A DNA stretch of 64,000 bases from Prostheceraeus crozeri (lineage: Eukaryota; Platyhelminthes; Polycladida; Euryleptidae): assembly GCA_907163375.1 (NCBI GenBank), contig CAJQUW010001660.1, positions 186,001 through 250,000 of the forward strand, in the 5' to 3' direction. The translations under genes were made by a program, and so were the position numbers. The notes under the pieces were generated by a model. It made no database searches. It saw only the letters and a program-made list of their open reading frames with translations, and was not told the origin of the DNA. This document shows, piece after piece, positions 1 through 10,299 of the stretch (positions are counted from its first letter, which is position 1; each line of letters begins with the position of its first letter).

Positions 1-253
1 AATAGCACTCAGCTCCTGCACAGGTTCACCTTCACAATCCATAAAAATGATGATAGAAGCCTAAAACGGAAATTACACATCTAAGGAAACGTTCTATAAC
101 ATATCACAAAATGAAGAATTACATCGATGCTTTTCACGACAAAATACGCAAATGATATGATGGCAACGAAGAAGTAAAATGTATCTAATAAGACCACGTC
201 TACGACACTCAAAGCACATAAGCGAATTGTCATAGGGTAGAGTTAGGAAAGGA

Positions 254-1029
254 CTAGTAATTCTCCTTCTTTGATTTGCGTTTTGAGGCAGCATTCTTCT
301 CCGACTTGCGCTTCATACCACTGCTGTTAAGGATTTGATCAATTATGTCGTCCACATTGGGTGGTTTTGGAATATATAGGATGGATTCCATATGCATGGA
401 GAGAGAGGCTATTTTATTATCCTTGTGTCGACCATAATATAGCCCATTCACTTTGAAAAGGATATCCCAAGTACCTTCTCCGAGCTCATCACATCTGATG
501 GGTATTGAATGATCTCCCTCCTTCTTATAGTAAGCACACCAATGTGATAGCGGTAGGCAAATGTGATTACCATCCCAAATCTTTCTATAGGGAGTATCCT
601 TGTCATCTCTCGCCTTCCACTCTTGAGCAAGAGGAGTAGGAATGTCCATATTTAATGTCACGTACTCCTCAATAATATCAAGTTGGCGGCGAATGTACGG
701 ACTCACGGGGATCAGTATGTAGTCCCCATACTGATTGTGCATTATCTTGACATCCGTGGAAGGGAGCATTCCCGTTTGGAGTACTACGTCATGATCGTCA
801 TAATGTAAGACTTGTTTAAATTTACGCTGTAGCGGTGTAGGATTATGTACCTTGGTTGTTTCTTCCACTGGCCTCAGTTGTAGATGATCTGATCGTAGCG
901 AACCTTGTAACGTTTGATCGCCATTTTGTCCTACTAGTGCAGCAGATGGAGTAGATGCCTGAAAATGAAAAAAGATTGTATTAAGTTTACGTTCAAGGGA
1001 GGAGACGGAGGGAAGTAGCGACTAACCAT
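254..1029 (-). CDS. Unrecognised two-exon gene, about 235 aa with basic C-terminus
   Basis: The long frame opens upstream of any ATG, and its first apparent start (868) is GTG. Reading back, the frame stays open to 958, directly after a pyrimidine-rich acceptor (TTTTTTCATTTTCAG). A donor ATG|GTTAGT lies at 1026, so I infer a 68-nt phase-0 intron (959-1026) with the start codon ATG as the last codon of exon 1 (1027-1029). The stop is TAG at 254-256. Predicted length is 235 aa. The middle is mixed, rich in aromatic and charged residues, with no domain I recognise. The C-terminus (KRKSEKNAASKRKSKK) looks like a bipartite nuclear localisation signal. There is no signal peptide or membrane segment. 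A TATA box lies about 95 nt upstream. The short intron and compact layout match the gene at 3250-4422. Function unknown. It could belong to a large mobile or virus-like element whose hallmark genes lie outside the window. Confidence 0.6.
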
Positions 1030-1120
1030 TTTAGTTGGATAATAGAATAGAGAGAGAGAAAATGTGCGTCCGTCACTCGTGTGATTCAACGATGGAATGA
1101 TTCTCACTGTGGAAGGCTCG

Positions 1121-1132
1121 CTATTTATATAG
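1121..1132 (-). promoter_or_regulatory. TATA box of the minus-strand gene at 254-1029
   Basis: The minus strand reads TATATAAATAG. It lies about 92-103 nt upstream of the inferred ATG, which leaves room for a transcription start near 1095-1100 and a 5' UTR of about 65-70 nt. The match to the metazoan TATA consensus is strong; the start point itself is inferred. Confidence 0.5.
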
Positions 1133-2287
1133 AAATGCTTGATTCTCATTGGATGATGATCCTCATTCGACAATAACATCAAGCTGATTCCAAATCTGAC
1201 ACGTTAACGAGTGTGACTGCAGAAACATTTCTTCAACGTTCGCTACGTTTCACAACAAGCTGTCAAAGACTTCTTACAAACTTATTTCAACATTTGCATT
1301 TAAGTGAACATGTGCTTCACATATTCTACACGAACGGTTAACGCATGTAATATAAAACCCTAAATCCAACCGTAGAGGAGCCTAGCCTTGGATTATGAAC
1401 TTTACAATCCATGTGATTCAATGTCATGGAACTAGCTCTCGTACACTCAACGTGTGTGACAACATCTGGTTTTATAAAACATTCAACGCTGACTATAAGA
1501 CCTTGTGTGAAACAATCTACACAGCGCAGTAAAACGTTCTAGCGCTGTGATGAACACTGTTTTCATATAACATTCTAAACTCGCAGTCTTACTGCAGTAG
1601 AAAACTGCTTTTACTAAACCTGATGAAGCTAATCTAACAGTCATGAAGTTTGAATTTCTAATAGGGAAACATTTGGCAACTGTCTCCAATAAAACTTTCT
1701 AACACTGTGAAAGTAAGTTACAAGACAATCTACACTGTGCAGTAAAACCTTCTAAAACTTTCTAGTGCTGTGATGAGTTCGGTCAGTCATATAACGTCAA
1801 TGATCAAACTTTATTTTCACAAACGTGCGTCGCGGTAAATTATTTGACTACACTAACGCTTACCTTTCATGACATGTGTGTTTCATAAAACGTCATGATC
1901 AAACTTTTCTAACTATACATCAACCTGTGTTGCAGTAAAACTTTTACAGACCAAGATACACTTTCTAACGACACTCACGAATACAACTTCGATGATCAGA
2001 CTTTACTTTCTGAAACGGGTGTCACAGTAAAATTATTTGACTACACTAACTTTGCAAACCATGATACACTTTCTGACTAGACTTACAAATAAAACGTTGA
2101 TGATCAAACTTTCTAACTATACATCAACCTGTGTTGCAATAAAACTTTTGTACAACATGATAAAGTTTCTGACTAGACTTACGAATACAACGTTGATGAT
2201 CAAACTTTTCTAACTATACATCAACCTGTGTTGCAGTAAAACTTTTACAAACCATGATACACTTTCTAACGACACTCGCGAATAGTG
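1133..2287. repeat. AT-rich intergenic region with degenerate ~100-bp repeats
   Basis: 1133-1480 shows nothing recognisable. From about 1480 the sequence repeats itself imperfectly. The phrase AACTATACATCAACC recurs at 1911, 2115 and 2212, spacings of 204 and 97, so the unit is about 97-102 bp, and a diverged copy fills 2013-2080. An older pair with CAATCTACAC...CAGTAAAAC sits near 1509 and 1728, about 219 bp apart. Recurrent words are CAGTAAAACTTT, TTTCTAAC and GATGATCAAAC. The last copy runs directly into the ATG at 2288. The repeat separates the divergent genes at 254-1029 and 2288-2500 and so may hold their control region; that is inference. Confidence 0.6.
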
Positions 2288-2500
2288 ATGGAGATCGCCA
2301 GCACCAAATTCCTCCACCAATTATGGGAATGGTACACTCCTAACTCCCAGCCACGAACTATGGCGGAGTGGGAGTACATCGACAAAGTGAGGCTCGCGGT
2401 AGAAGAACGATTGAAGCAAGTGAACTGTTTTTGTGATCTATGTGAAGCCAGACTCTGGGATGATATTGACGATGAACACCTTTTGAAATACATGCCATAA
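2288..2500 (+). CDS. Unrecognised small protein, 70 aa
   Basis: ATG at 2288 starts a 70-codon frame ending in TAA at 2498-2500. The apparent earlier start at 2285 is GTG. The protein is acidic and tryptophan-rich, with one CxxC pair (FCDLCEARLWDD) near residue 50. It has no signal peptide or membrane segment, and I do not recognise a family. An AATAAA overlaps the stop, which fits a real 3' end with almost no 3' UTR. An upstream exon cannot be excluded, because an AG (GCGAATAG) sits just before the ATG. The divergent neighbour is the 235-aa gene across the repeat region. Confidence 0.4.
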   Translation: MEIASTKFLHQLWEWYTPNSQPRTMAEWEYIDKVRLAVEERLKQVNCFCDLCEARLWDDIDDEHLLKYMP

Positions 2501-2504
2501 TAAA
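2499..2504 (+). terminator. Polyadenylation signal AATAAA overlapping the stop codon
   Basis: AATAAA begins on the second base of the TAA stop of the 70-aa frame, followed by a T-rich stretch. This is an unusually short 3' end, as in compact or virus-like genomes. Confidence 0.4.
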
Positions 2505-2647
2505 TTTTTATTTCATATTATCTTTGCTTTCATACTGACTTACTTGAATGGGGCTTCAGTGGATGATTTAACCATGTATACTTTTTCATTTGGAAATAGT
2601 AGCACACTTAGTTTAACTTGCCATTCTTATAACATTTCATATGGGCG

Positions 2648-3259
2648 ATGATGATAGATGAAATAGTGTTAGATAAAATTAAGATAGCTTACACTTCTGA
2701 TACAGGGATAGCAATCGACTGCGATCCATGTGTAAAGAGCTTGTTAGACTACGGAAGAGAGAAGTGTGTTATGTCGCGTGTGGCGCGTGAGTGTCCTCCC
2801 ATTTCATTCCATTCATCAATTCGTCTCATTGATAGAGACAGGTAGAACTCATGGTTCTCATAACGTATGCAATGGAAAGTTTTAGGCAACCTTCGACAGT
2901 TGGCTAAATGTCGCCCTGGCGCGAATGCATACTACGTTGAGACAGAGGCAATCACTTGCAAACATGACGCAGAGAGGTTTAACAAGATTGACCATTGCCG
3001 AATGTCCCTTGCGGTATACATAGCTACGGGTTTCACCGCCGCCCTTTACAGGAACGCCCGTAGAAAGGAAGTATTACACCGAACTTCATTTGCAACGTTC
3101 AAGTTGACTGATAGCAGATTCAACTTAATGATAGTATTCGCCAGTCCGAAGACTGCCCAGGGCAAACCGCGTGGAGGTTCTATCATGTCTTGCCCCATGG
3201 TGGCCCTTAAGAGAGCCGGTGGTTCGTTCTCGGGGTGTGTAGTAGGGACTCAGGCTTGA
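2648..3259 (+). CDS. Unrecognised protein, about 170 aa, probable 99-nt intron
   Basis: Two open stretches (2648-2842 and 2867-3259) lie in the same frame, separated by in-frame TAG and TAA. A consensus donor GTGAGT at 2787 and an acceptor GTTTTAG ending at 2885 would remove both stops with a 99-nt phase-1 intron and keep frame (139 + 374 nt = 171 codons). The predicted product is 170 aa. The first exon is hydrophilic with several cysteines; the second is basic with a short hydrophobic stretch (MSLAVYIATGFTAALY). No family is recognised. Its last 10 nt overlap the 3' end of the convergent coiled-coil gene. Alternatively 2867-3259 alone is the gene (130 aa). The splice is inference. Confidence 0.4.
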
Positions 3260-4422
3260 TGTTTCGACTGCGGCTCCGGCAACGGGGCGGGTGGTCGCTT
3301 CTCTTGGATGTCTGTAAAGAAAGAAGTAGTGAGTTATCATCCTACATTTTAATTTAGTCATTTTTACTTACAGATCTTCTCGGACGCTTCCTCATAAAGG
3401 AAATTCGAGATCGGATCACGATGATCGAAGGTGAAGTGTAGACACTCCACCCCTTTCTTCACCCGAGAGTAGCATTTCTCCCCTCTTCGACGCTCGTACA
3501 AGAGAGGAGTTTCTGCTACTCTCCCCTTTCTAATAGGGATGTGCAGACGACTGGAACGCACCCTTCGATCGCGATCCACCAGCTGCGCCGAACGGTGCAG
3601 CTCGTGGTTCGTCTCGACAACCTTAGCCATCTGCACACGGAGTCTCTCCACTTCCTCCTTCAACCTTCGTATCTCCTTCTGCCTACTTTCCCTCTCTGCT
3701 AGCAAAGCCTCTTCTCTGGCTTTCCCCTCGAGAGTCTTGAGCCTCTCCTGCTCCAACTCGCCATCCCGCTCGCTTAATCTCTCCTTCACCTTCTTCATCT
3801 CTCCGGCCATGTTCTTTAGCTCCTCATAATTTGCCTTGTATGAGAAGGCCTCCTCCTTCAACTTCTCCACCTCTTTCTTTAGTCTATCCCGTTCGGCGAT
3901 CACCGGTGGGCGCTTGACAAAATTGCGACATTGTGTTGCAATTCCGCTCGCAGTTACGGCTGTAGGGGTCTCGCGATCGAGGTCGACGTCCTCGATAGGT
4001 TGCGACTGTAGCTCTCCCTCCTCCTCCTCACTATCGCTGCTGGACAGCGAGCTCTCGCTACTAAGCGAGGATACAGCGGCAATCGCTTCAATGGCGGATT
4101 GTAGCTCAGTGGACTCAGTGGTGAAGAGTGAACTCCGTTCTTGCTCGTTGGCAGATTGTAGCTCCAAAGAACGGAGCTCAGTGGCGAAGAGTGAACTCCG
4201 TTCTTCTTCGCCTACTTCGCCTGTTTGACACTCGCTGTGTTGTGAGTGCCAATCCTCCAGCCGCTCACTTAAGCGACTGACTTTGTGGGCTCCGCAATAG
4301 TAGAGAGCGACCCCTATCTGTTTCTTGTTAGTGCAAGCGTGTTTCCTGAAGGCGTCAGCTCGGAATACCTTCCGGCATTGACACAGTTTGAAACTGGTCT
4401 TCATATTATTGTATTTCGGCAT
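3250..4422 (-). CDS. Coiled-coil protein with N-terminal Cys/His motif, about 370 aa
   Basis: ATG at 4422 lies two bases after an acceptor (TTTTTCGCTTCAG), so a 5' UTR intron is likely. The frame reaches a donor ATCT|GTAAGT at 3371. An acceptor CTTTCTTTACAG ends at 3312, giving a 60-nt phase-1 intron, and exon 3 ends at TGA 3250-3252, adding about 20 proline- and glutamine-rich residues. Residues ~14-60 hold two Cys/His clusters (CQCRKVFRADAFRKHAC and a C-x2-H...H-x2-H-x2-C) that could bind zinc. Residues ~70-110 carry an internal duplication around ERSSLF(A/T)TE. Residues ~115-140 are Ser/Glu-rich and acidic. Residues ~170-290 are a long E/K/R/L coiled coil. The tail is basic. This suggests a dimeric nuclear or scaffold protein; no family is recognised. 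GC content is clearly higher than in the flanking DNA. Confidence 0.6.
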
Positions 4423-4424
4423 TT

Positions 4425-5590
4425 CTGAAGCGAAAAACGGAAAATAATGATTTTACACTTAGTGAGGAATGATAGATTTGAGTATAGTGAGTGGCACTCG
4501 ATCCCGTCGACAGCCCGAAGGCCTTGTACTGATCACTAGGGAAGTGAGAGATCTTCCCCGATACCCGCTATTTACAGCTGAAGACATCATTGTCACTGCC
4601 CCGAAGTGGTAACAGCAACGCCGAGTCAAAGGTAGTGAACAGTAGCTGGGATCTAACCCCTCAAAGCTGCCTTAGACTTAGTTCAATTTGAAATCTGATA
4701 GCACATTTGAACTTAGCATACTTGAAAACCTTGAGGAAACATTCCAAGTTATTGCTTTGATCAGCTTGATAGCAAGCCGTAGAGAGCTTGATTCACCAGC
4801 GTTTTGCAATGGAGATGTTTAGAGGCCACCCATGACAAGATAGCTAAGACTCAACCGATTGGCGTTCAAAGTGCTACGTTGAGAACTGTGTCAAATGCCC
4901 AACATGAGACATGAGTTGTCCCAGCGGTTACGGTCTAAACTATGACACACTCCCTTGCCACACTTATCACTACGGCATCGTCCGCCGTCCCGAAGGAACA
5001 CCCTGTCAGTGGAATATTACAGCAAAACTCTCCGTGTCTTGCTCGCTTTCAGTGAAAAGCCGCTTATACCATGAGAAGACTGGCTCAGACATCATTAAAA
5101 ATGCTTTCATTGACTTCAGCAGGGTCGAAACCCCCAGAAAACCTCCAAAACTAGTGAATTTAAATTTTTCAACTTTTTAGCACTACTTATGAAATTTTAT
5201 AAGTAATCTATCACTTAGGGCAGGTCAATAGCGACCGAACCTTTTTTGAATCAAGTCAAACGGACTTGTAGAAGCAAAGTTACAAGCCTTTAAAGTTTTG
5301 GAGTCTTTTATGGCCTGGAGACGAAGGCCATCTCCTGGCGAACCTCTAAGTCTGACGCCTTAGCTGATATCAGCAATGAAATTTTCTAAGTCGGTTTCTT
5401 ACAGAAACTCGGGATTTGGAATGTCCGAAGCTATCATCGGAGCTCAGAGAGACGACTTACCGTTGGCAATCTCTCGTCTGAATGACAAGTCTCTGTCGGT
5501 TCCCAGCTTATATAGTGTGTGGCGATCAGCTGATGACGTAATACCCATCATCCAAACACTAAAAACCCGTCTATCTCCGGTTCTAGTGCT
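4425..5590. other. No recognisable gene
   Basis: The minus strand upstream of the coiled-coil gene has a weak TATA-like stretch (GTAAATAG, near 4570), echoing the TATA box of the other minus-strand gene. An 89-codon plus-strand frame at 4911-5180 and an 82-codon frame at 5376-5624 have no motif or splice context that I can support. Nothing else is seen. Confidence 0.4.
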
Positions 5591-5599
5591 CCGATTTAG

Positions 5600-6660
5600 C
5601 TGGAAATACACCATTTCCATGTAGAATTTGACGCTGAATCCGAATCTGGCCTCCGTTTTCCCATCCGATGCTTCGTTTTGGCTCTACAGAAGGCAGCCAT
5701 CGCAAAAATTCTAACTGTCGTTTTTCCGAAAAATGTTGAAAATTTTTCTCTCCGATTGACTTGAAACTCTCCGATTGACATGAAACTCACCATACAGATA
5801 GAGAATTTCACGCTGATTCCAAATCTGAAATCAGTTTTCCCATCCGATGCTTCGTTTTGAAGCTACAGCCCAAAACGTCCCAAATTCTAACTCTGTCGTT
5901 TTTCGCCAATGTCCCAAAATCTTAAATGGCGTCTCACATCTAAACGAAGACAGATAGGAACAAGCCGATTCTTTCAGTGACTTTATCTCACTCTTAGCTT
6001 TCAAACGAGCTATGGCACGACTAAATCCGTCCACTGGAAGCCAAAATCGAAGCGAGCTGTCCAGAGGGGGGGGAGTCAGCGAAATTTTTTTCACTTATGA
6101 ACAAGCCGATTCTTTCAGTGAATTTGTCTCACTCTTAGCTTTCAAACGAGCTATGGCACGACTAAATCCGTCCACTGGAAGCCAAAATCGAAGCGAGCTG
6201 TCCAGAGGGGGGGAGTCAGCGAAAATTTTTTCTCTCCGATTGACTTGAAACTCACCATACCGATGCAGAATTTCACGCTGAATCCGAATCTGGCCTCCGT
6301 TTTCTCATCCGAGCACTCCTTCCACTCGAAACAGCCCATTCTACAACCCAACATTCAGCACGAAAAACATCACACACTATAGCCTCAAGACTAATCCTGG
6401 CGGTCGCCCAAGTCCACCACGACACTCTGTCGTTCCAGAGGGGGGGAGTCAGCGAACATTTTGTGAACGTGAACCACACCACGACAGACTACAACCTCTG
6501 TCGTTCCAGGGGGGGAGGGGGAGGGGGAGGGGGGGTCAGACTCGAAGCACCACGGCGGCCGACCACGACCCTCTGCCGTTCCAGAGGGGGGAGGGGGGAC
6601 GGGAGGGGGAGGGGGCGCGCCGGTCGAGTGTTTGTCACTTCCTTACTACTACTTGTGCTA
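5600..6660. repeat. Tandem and nested direct repeats
   Basis: A unit beginning near AGAATTT(G/C)ACGCTGA recurs at about 5623, 5803 and 6267, with 180 bp between the first two. Inside it, 5961-6101 is repeated nearly exactly at 6102-6235 (period 141 bp), each copy containing CAAGCCGATTCTTTCAGTGA and ending in a G-rich run followed by GTCAGCGAAA. Further copies of the G-rich end motif (GTCGTTCCAG followed by G-runs) occur near 6430, 6502 and 6574. Short frames crossing the copies are by-products of the repeat. No coding function is seen. Confidence 0.7.
6509..6615 (+). other. Two strong G-quadruplex-forming runs
   Basis: 6509-6535 is four G-tracts of 5-7 G separated by single A residues. 6586-6615 is five G-tracts of 3-6 separated by A or AC. 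Single-base loops make these close to ideal intramolecular G-quadruplex sequences. They end the tandem repeat region and lie about 60 bp from the left end of the hAT element. Confidence 0.75.
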
Positions 6661-6676
6661 TAGCATTACTATTTGG

Positions 6677-9600
6677 TAGTGATGCAAATGGAAAATTTTC
6701 CAGAATATTTTCGGAAAATATTCCATTTTTTTCAAAATTTTCTGGAAAATTTTCCATTGGAAAATTTTGAAATTTATTTTTTGGTGATTGACGTTTCTTC
6801 CTTTATTTTGGAGACTTATAGTCGTTTGAAAAGACTATGTAATATTCAAAGTCCGAGAACTTCTCTATCATCCCTGTATGTTAACTTTTGGTACCAACTG
6901 CACCTTTTCCATGTCTATTTCAGATCCTTCCAAATGAATTTCAGACTAGATGGATTTCAGATTTCTCTAGCTGAATTTCAGATATCTGTCACAAGCTCAA
7001 CTTTGAAAAGATCTTGAATTCAACTGGAGACCCGGTGGTAAAAATTGATCGGAAAATGCTCGGATTCAAAGCGTTTTCTCGATTCAGCATCGAGAAATCG
7101 TTCAATCGTGAAATCGTGCAATTTCCGATCAATTCATAATCGAAAAGTGAGCGATTTGTAGTCCATCGACCGATATCGAATTGTCGCCCTATTTCCGATG
7201 CTTCTCATCTCGATATTATGTCTATAAGTCGTTCATTTGCCGATATCGAATTGTCGCTTAATTTCCGATGATTCTATATCGATATCAAGTCTCACAGTGA
7301 AAAACGTACATGGTAACAGTGAGGTCCCATCATTGCTCATGGATATTGCGTGGGCGATCGTCATCCCACCATGAGACCATATGGGCGTTTGATGGGATCT
7401 GACATGGAATTCCCATATCATTTGCCCATCAGTTTATCATCTTATCCCACTTAAATTCATGAATGTCTAGTAATGTCTCGATGTCTAGTAATGCGATTGG
7501 TCTCTTTCCAAACTCAAAATTCATAGGTTTAATTTGTATGACGGAAAATTCACTCATTCTCTCATCAATTATTCTCCTCTTCCTATTCCCATTGTCTTCA
7601 TAAATCCCAACTCAGACGTCATCCCAACTCCTGCTGCTGCTATCCCAATTTCTTTCATCTCTATCCTCGAGTTCCACGATCCTCTCCTCTCGATCCCCTT
7701 TTCTCTTTTCTTACACTCCGTGTCTTTTATATTTTCCACTTAATCTTCCTCATGTCCCTCTCCTTTTCCCCTTGTTCGCTCTAATCTCTCTTATATTCTC
7801 ATCTATGCATTTGGATACATTCGATGCGATGTAAAAAAATGTAGTCTCAAAAAAAACGACAGTATGTTTTTGCATTGCAAACTGTCACTTAAATCTCACA
7901 AGAAAGAAATTCGCATTTCACAATTAAGTCTTCAAATGAAATAAATTATCTTTTTGTATGCTTGCGTGTTTTTCTATCAACTCTGCAGCTTTTCCTTTCC
8001 GAATGATTTCATTACCTTGGATGACAACCTAAGTAACCAATTATAAAAGATATTCATTTTGCTTTCAGTAGTATACTTCGCATCTGAAATCTGCGCAAGT
8101 GATGTGATTTTGAAAGCTTTTACACAGACAGGTTCCGTTGCGCAATCTCCCCGCCCTTCTCGCTTTAGCAGACTAATTCCATCCCTCTCCATGCTTCGGC
8201 AGCATTTGTCTTTGTCCGGATTCGCCTGCCGACAGCTACAGATGGATCGATGACGCTGACTCTCACTTGCAGTCACACAAGCGAGCAACGCACATGATGA
8301 TATGATGCTGCGTCAAATATAGCAATGATCCGGCACTAATGTTGTGGACTTTACGCACGCCACTGCTATCCTTCATCTGTCTTCAGAGACCAGCGTGTCT
8401 CAGTATTGCCCATTTTATCGTGCACAATATCAAATTTAGTGACACATGGATTAAATTATGCAACATTCGACATGGTAAAGAATTCCTTGAACGAAAGCAA
8501 CCTTTCATCCGATAGCTTTAAGGAGATTGATACATCTATCAAGTGAAAATCGGGAGAAATCAGCAGAGCAGAACAATCTGTATTATCTCCATAGTCAATG
8601 TCGTTTGGTTTCTCAACTTAAGTGTTTCGAGTTCAATGCTTCTCATGTTCTTGTGTTGATTACTTTCGTCGCAACATGTAAGTATCAGCATGCTAATTCA
8701 TATTTTAATATGTGATTAAATGAAACAAGAACTTTATGCATACGAGTATCGTCAAAAGAATTCATTCAGATGTTTACAATCGAAAACCCCTAGAATCATT
8801 GCTGTCATTTTCGTAAAGTTGATGATTTACATCAGCTCAACATATTTCAGTAACTCAGCGCAAGGAGCAAGGGATTTCAAGAATTTTCATAAAAGTGATT
8901 CAAAATGTACAAAGAAATCAGAAATCACGCATATAGAATAACACTATTATTTTGGATCACTACCATAAACATTCTTGTAATCCTTTGCTCCTGAAGATAG
9001 CGCTGAGATATTGAAATATATCGAGCTGATGTAAAATAGATCAACTTGACTTTTCCCAAAACAACACTAAAGCAGTCAATGCACCTAGAATGATTAATTT
9101 AGGTGTAATGTGAATTTCTTTCTTTGTTCGGTTGTCATCAAGATAAGAATTATGGTCTAATGTATTTCCAATTTGAAATGCTGTGATGCAGTAGCTTAAT
9201 TGAATGCATTGTCCATCTAAATCACATATTAAGGAGAACTTTTGAAAAAGCACAGACTCTTTCCATGTATTCCATAGGCCTATAAAATTCTGAAGGTTAA
9301 ACCTATCATACATCGTGATATTACAGATGTTATTCCCTAGCACATATATATGTTCTGTGATTTTCTTGATGATTTAACTGAAACTAATTTCACCAATTAT
9401 AATGGATTGACAATTTTTTATTTTGCATATATCAATAATAGTTTTTATGCACTCTTACCTAATTGTTATATAGGCCTACAATGTACATGCATTTTTATCT
9501 ATTCACAATTAATGATATGTTAAAACATGAAAATAAATATCTTTTATTCCTCATTCAATTACGAGTACATACCACCGGCTGTTGCCATTTTAGATTGATC

Positions 9601-10291
9601 AATTTTTGCGGAGTAATCTCCAATTCATCTGGATCATATCTCAACGAAGATATCGGACATTGCGCCAGAAGTTTGAAGCTATTATATATAGATATTCTTT
9701 TACTCATCACAGATATCTTTAGTTTCCAAATATCTCACGAGATAACTGTCTTTCTTCCGATAAGGTCGCTCATGAATGCTACGTGGACTGTGTACTTACT
9801 TCATCACAAGTTCATCAACACATAGAGAATTTGCATCACAATGATCAACGCTGCATAACAAAGCTTGACTTTCAAACTAGCAATTAGCAAACTCCAAAAT
9901 GAAATACATTTTTTTTGCTCTGATCCACATATTTCACATTGCATGAAATTATACCCCTATTGTAAAGGAAGATTCACGTTATCCGAAACGGTGTTTGTGT
10001 GATAATTAAAAATGCTAACAATTTGGTACAAGCCACTGGTGGCAAAGGAATGTTCAAAAATCCTCGGACGGAAATCGTCTTGCTACGATCGCTTTAATCG
10101 AAATAATGATGAAATCAAGATTTTTAGGCCCAATTCATTGGTACGCAACTGCCTCGGCAGAAGAAGCGCTCAAATTATAGGGCCAATCAAAAAAATCAAA
10201 ACTTTCAAAATTTTCCATAATTTTCCAATTTTTCCCATAATTTTCCACGGAAAATGTTGATTCAAAATTTTCCGGAAAATTTTCATCACTA
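6677..10291. mobile_element. hAT-superfamily DNA transposon, complete at both ends, coding part decayed
   Basis: The ends are TAGTGATG (6677) and CATCACTA (to 10291), flanked by identical 8-bp direct repeats CTATTTGG at 6669-6676 and 10292-10299. An 8-bp target duplication with TAG-starting inverted ends is diagnostic of hAT. Inside each end are several palindromic GGAAAATTTTCC-like words, probable subterminal transposase sites. Length is 3,615 bp. Frames near 9,600-9,740 match a minus-strand frame at 15,749-15,985 (shared phrases such as GATATCGGACA, GCGCCAGAAGTTTGAAG), so this is the same family as the fragment ending at 16,310. I see no recognisable hAT catalytic or dimerisation domain, so this copy is non-autonomous or heavily decayed. 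A 70-bp direct repeat (CGATATCGAATTGTCGC at 7171 and 7241) lies inside. Confidence 0.8.
7977..8307 (-). other. Possible exon of a cysteine-rich secreted peptide, inside the hAT element
   Basis: The frame is open from an AG at 8308 (TATATTTGACGCAG). It starts with a short hydrophobic run ending in ALLACVTAS, like the end of a signal peptide, followed by a cysteine-rich stretch (SICSC, DKCC, GDCATEPVC). A possible donor AAG|GTAATG lies near 8017. A shorter related minus-strand frame with LACVTSDNCICSF occurs at about 16,690-16,770. No family is recognised, and it may be chance coding in repeat DNA. Confidence 0.2.
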
Positions 10292-10299
10292 CTATTTGG

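Noticed and set aside
3539-4228. Serine-rich plus-strand frames of 96 and 130 codons
   Set aside because: They are antisense shadows of the coiled-coil gene: its Glu/Lys codons read as Ser/Leu in reverse.
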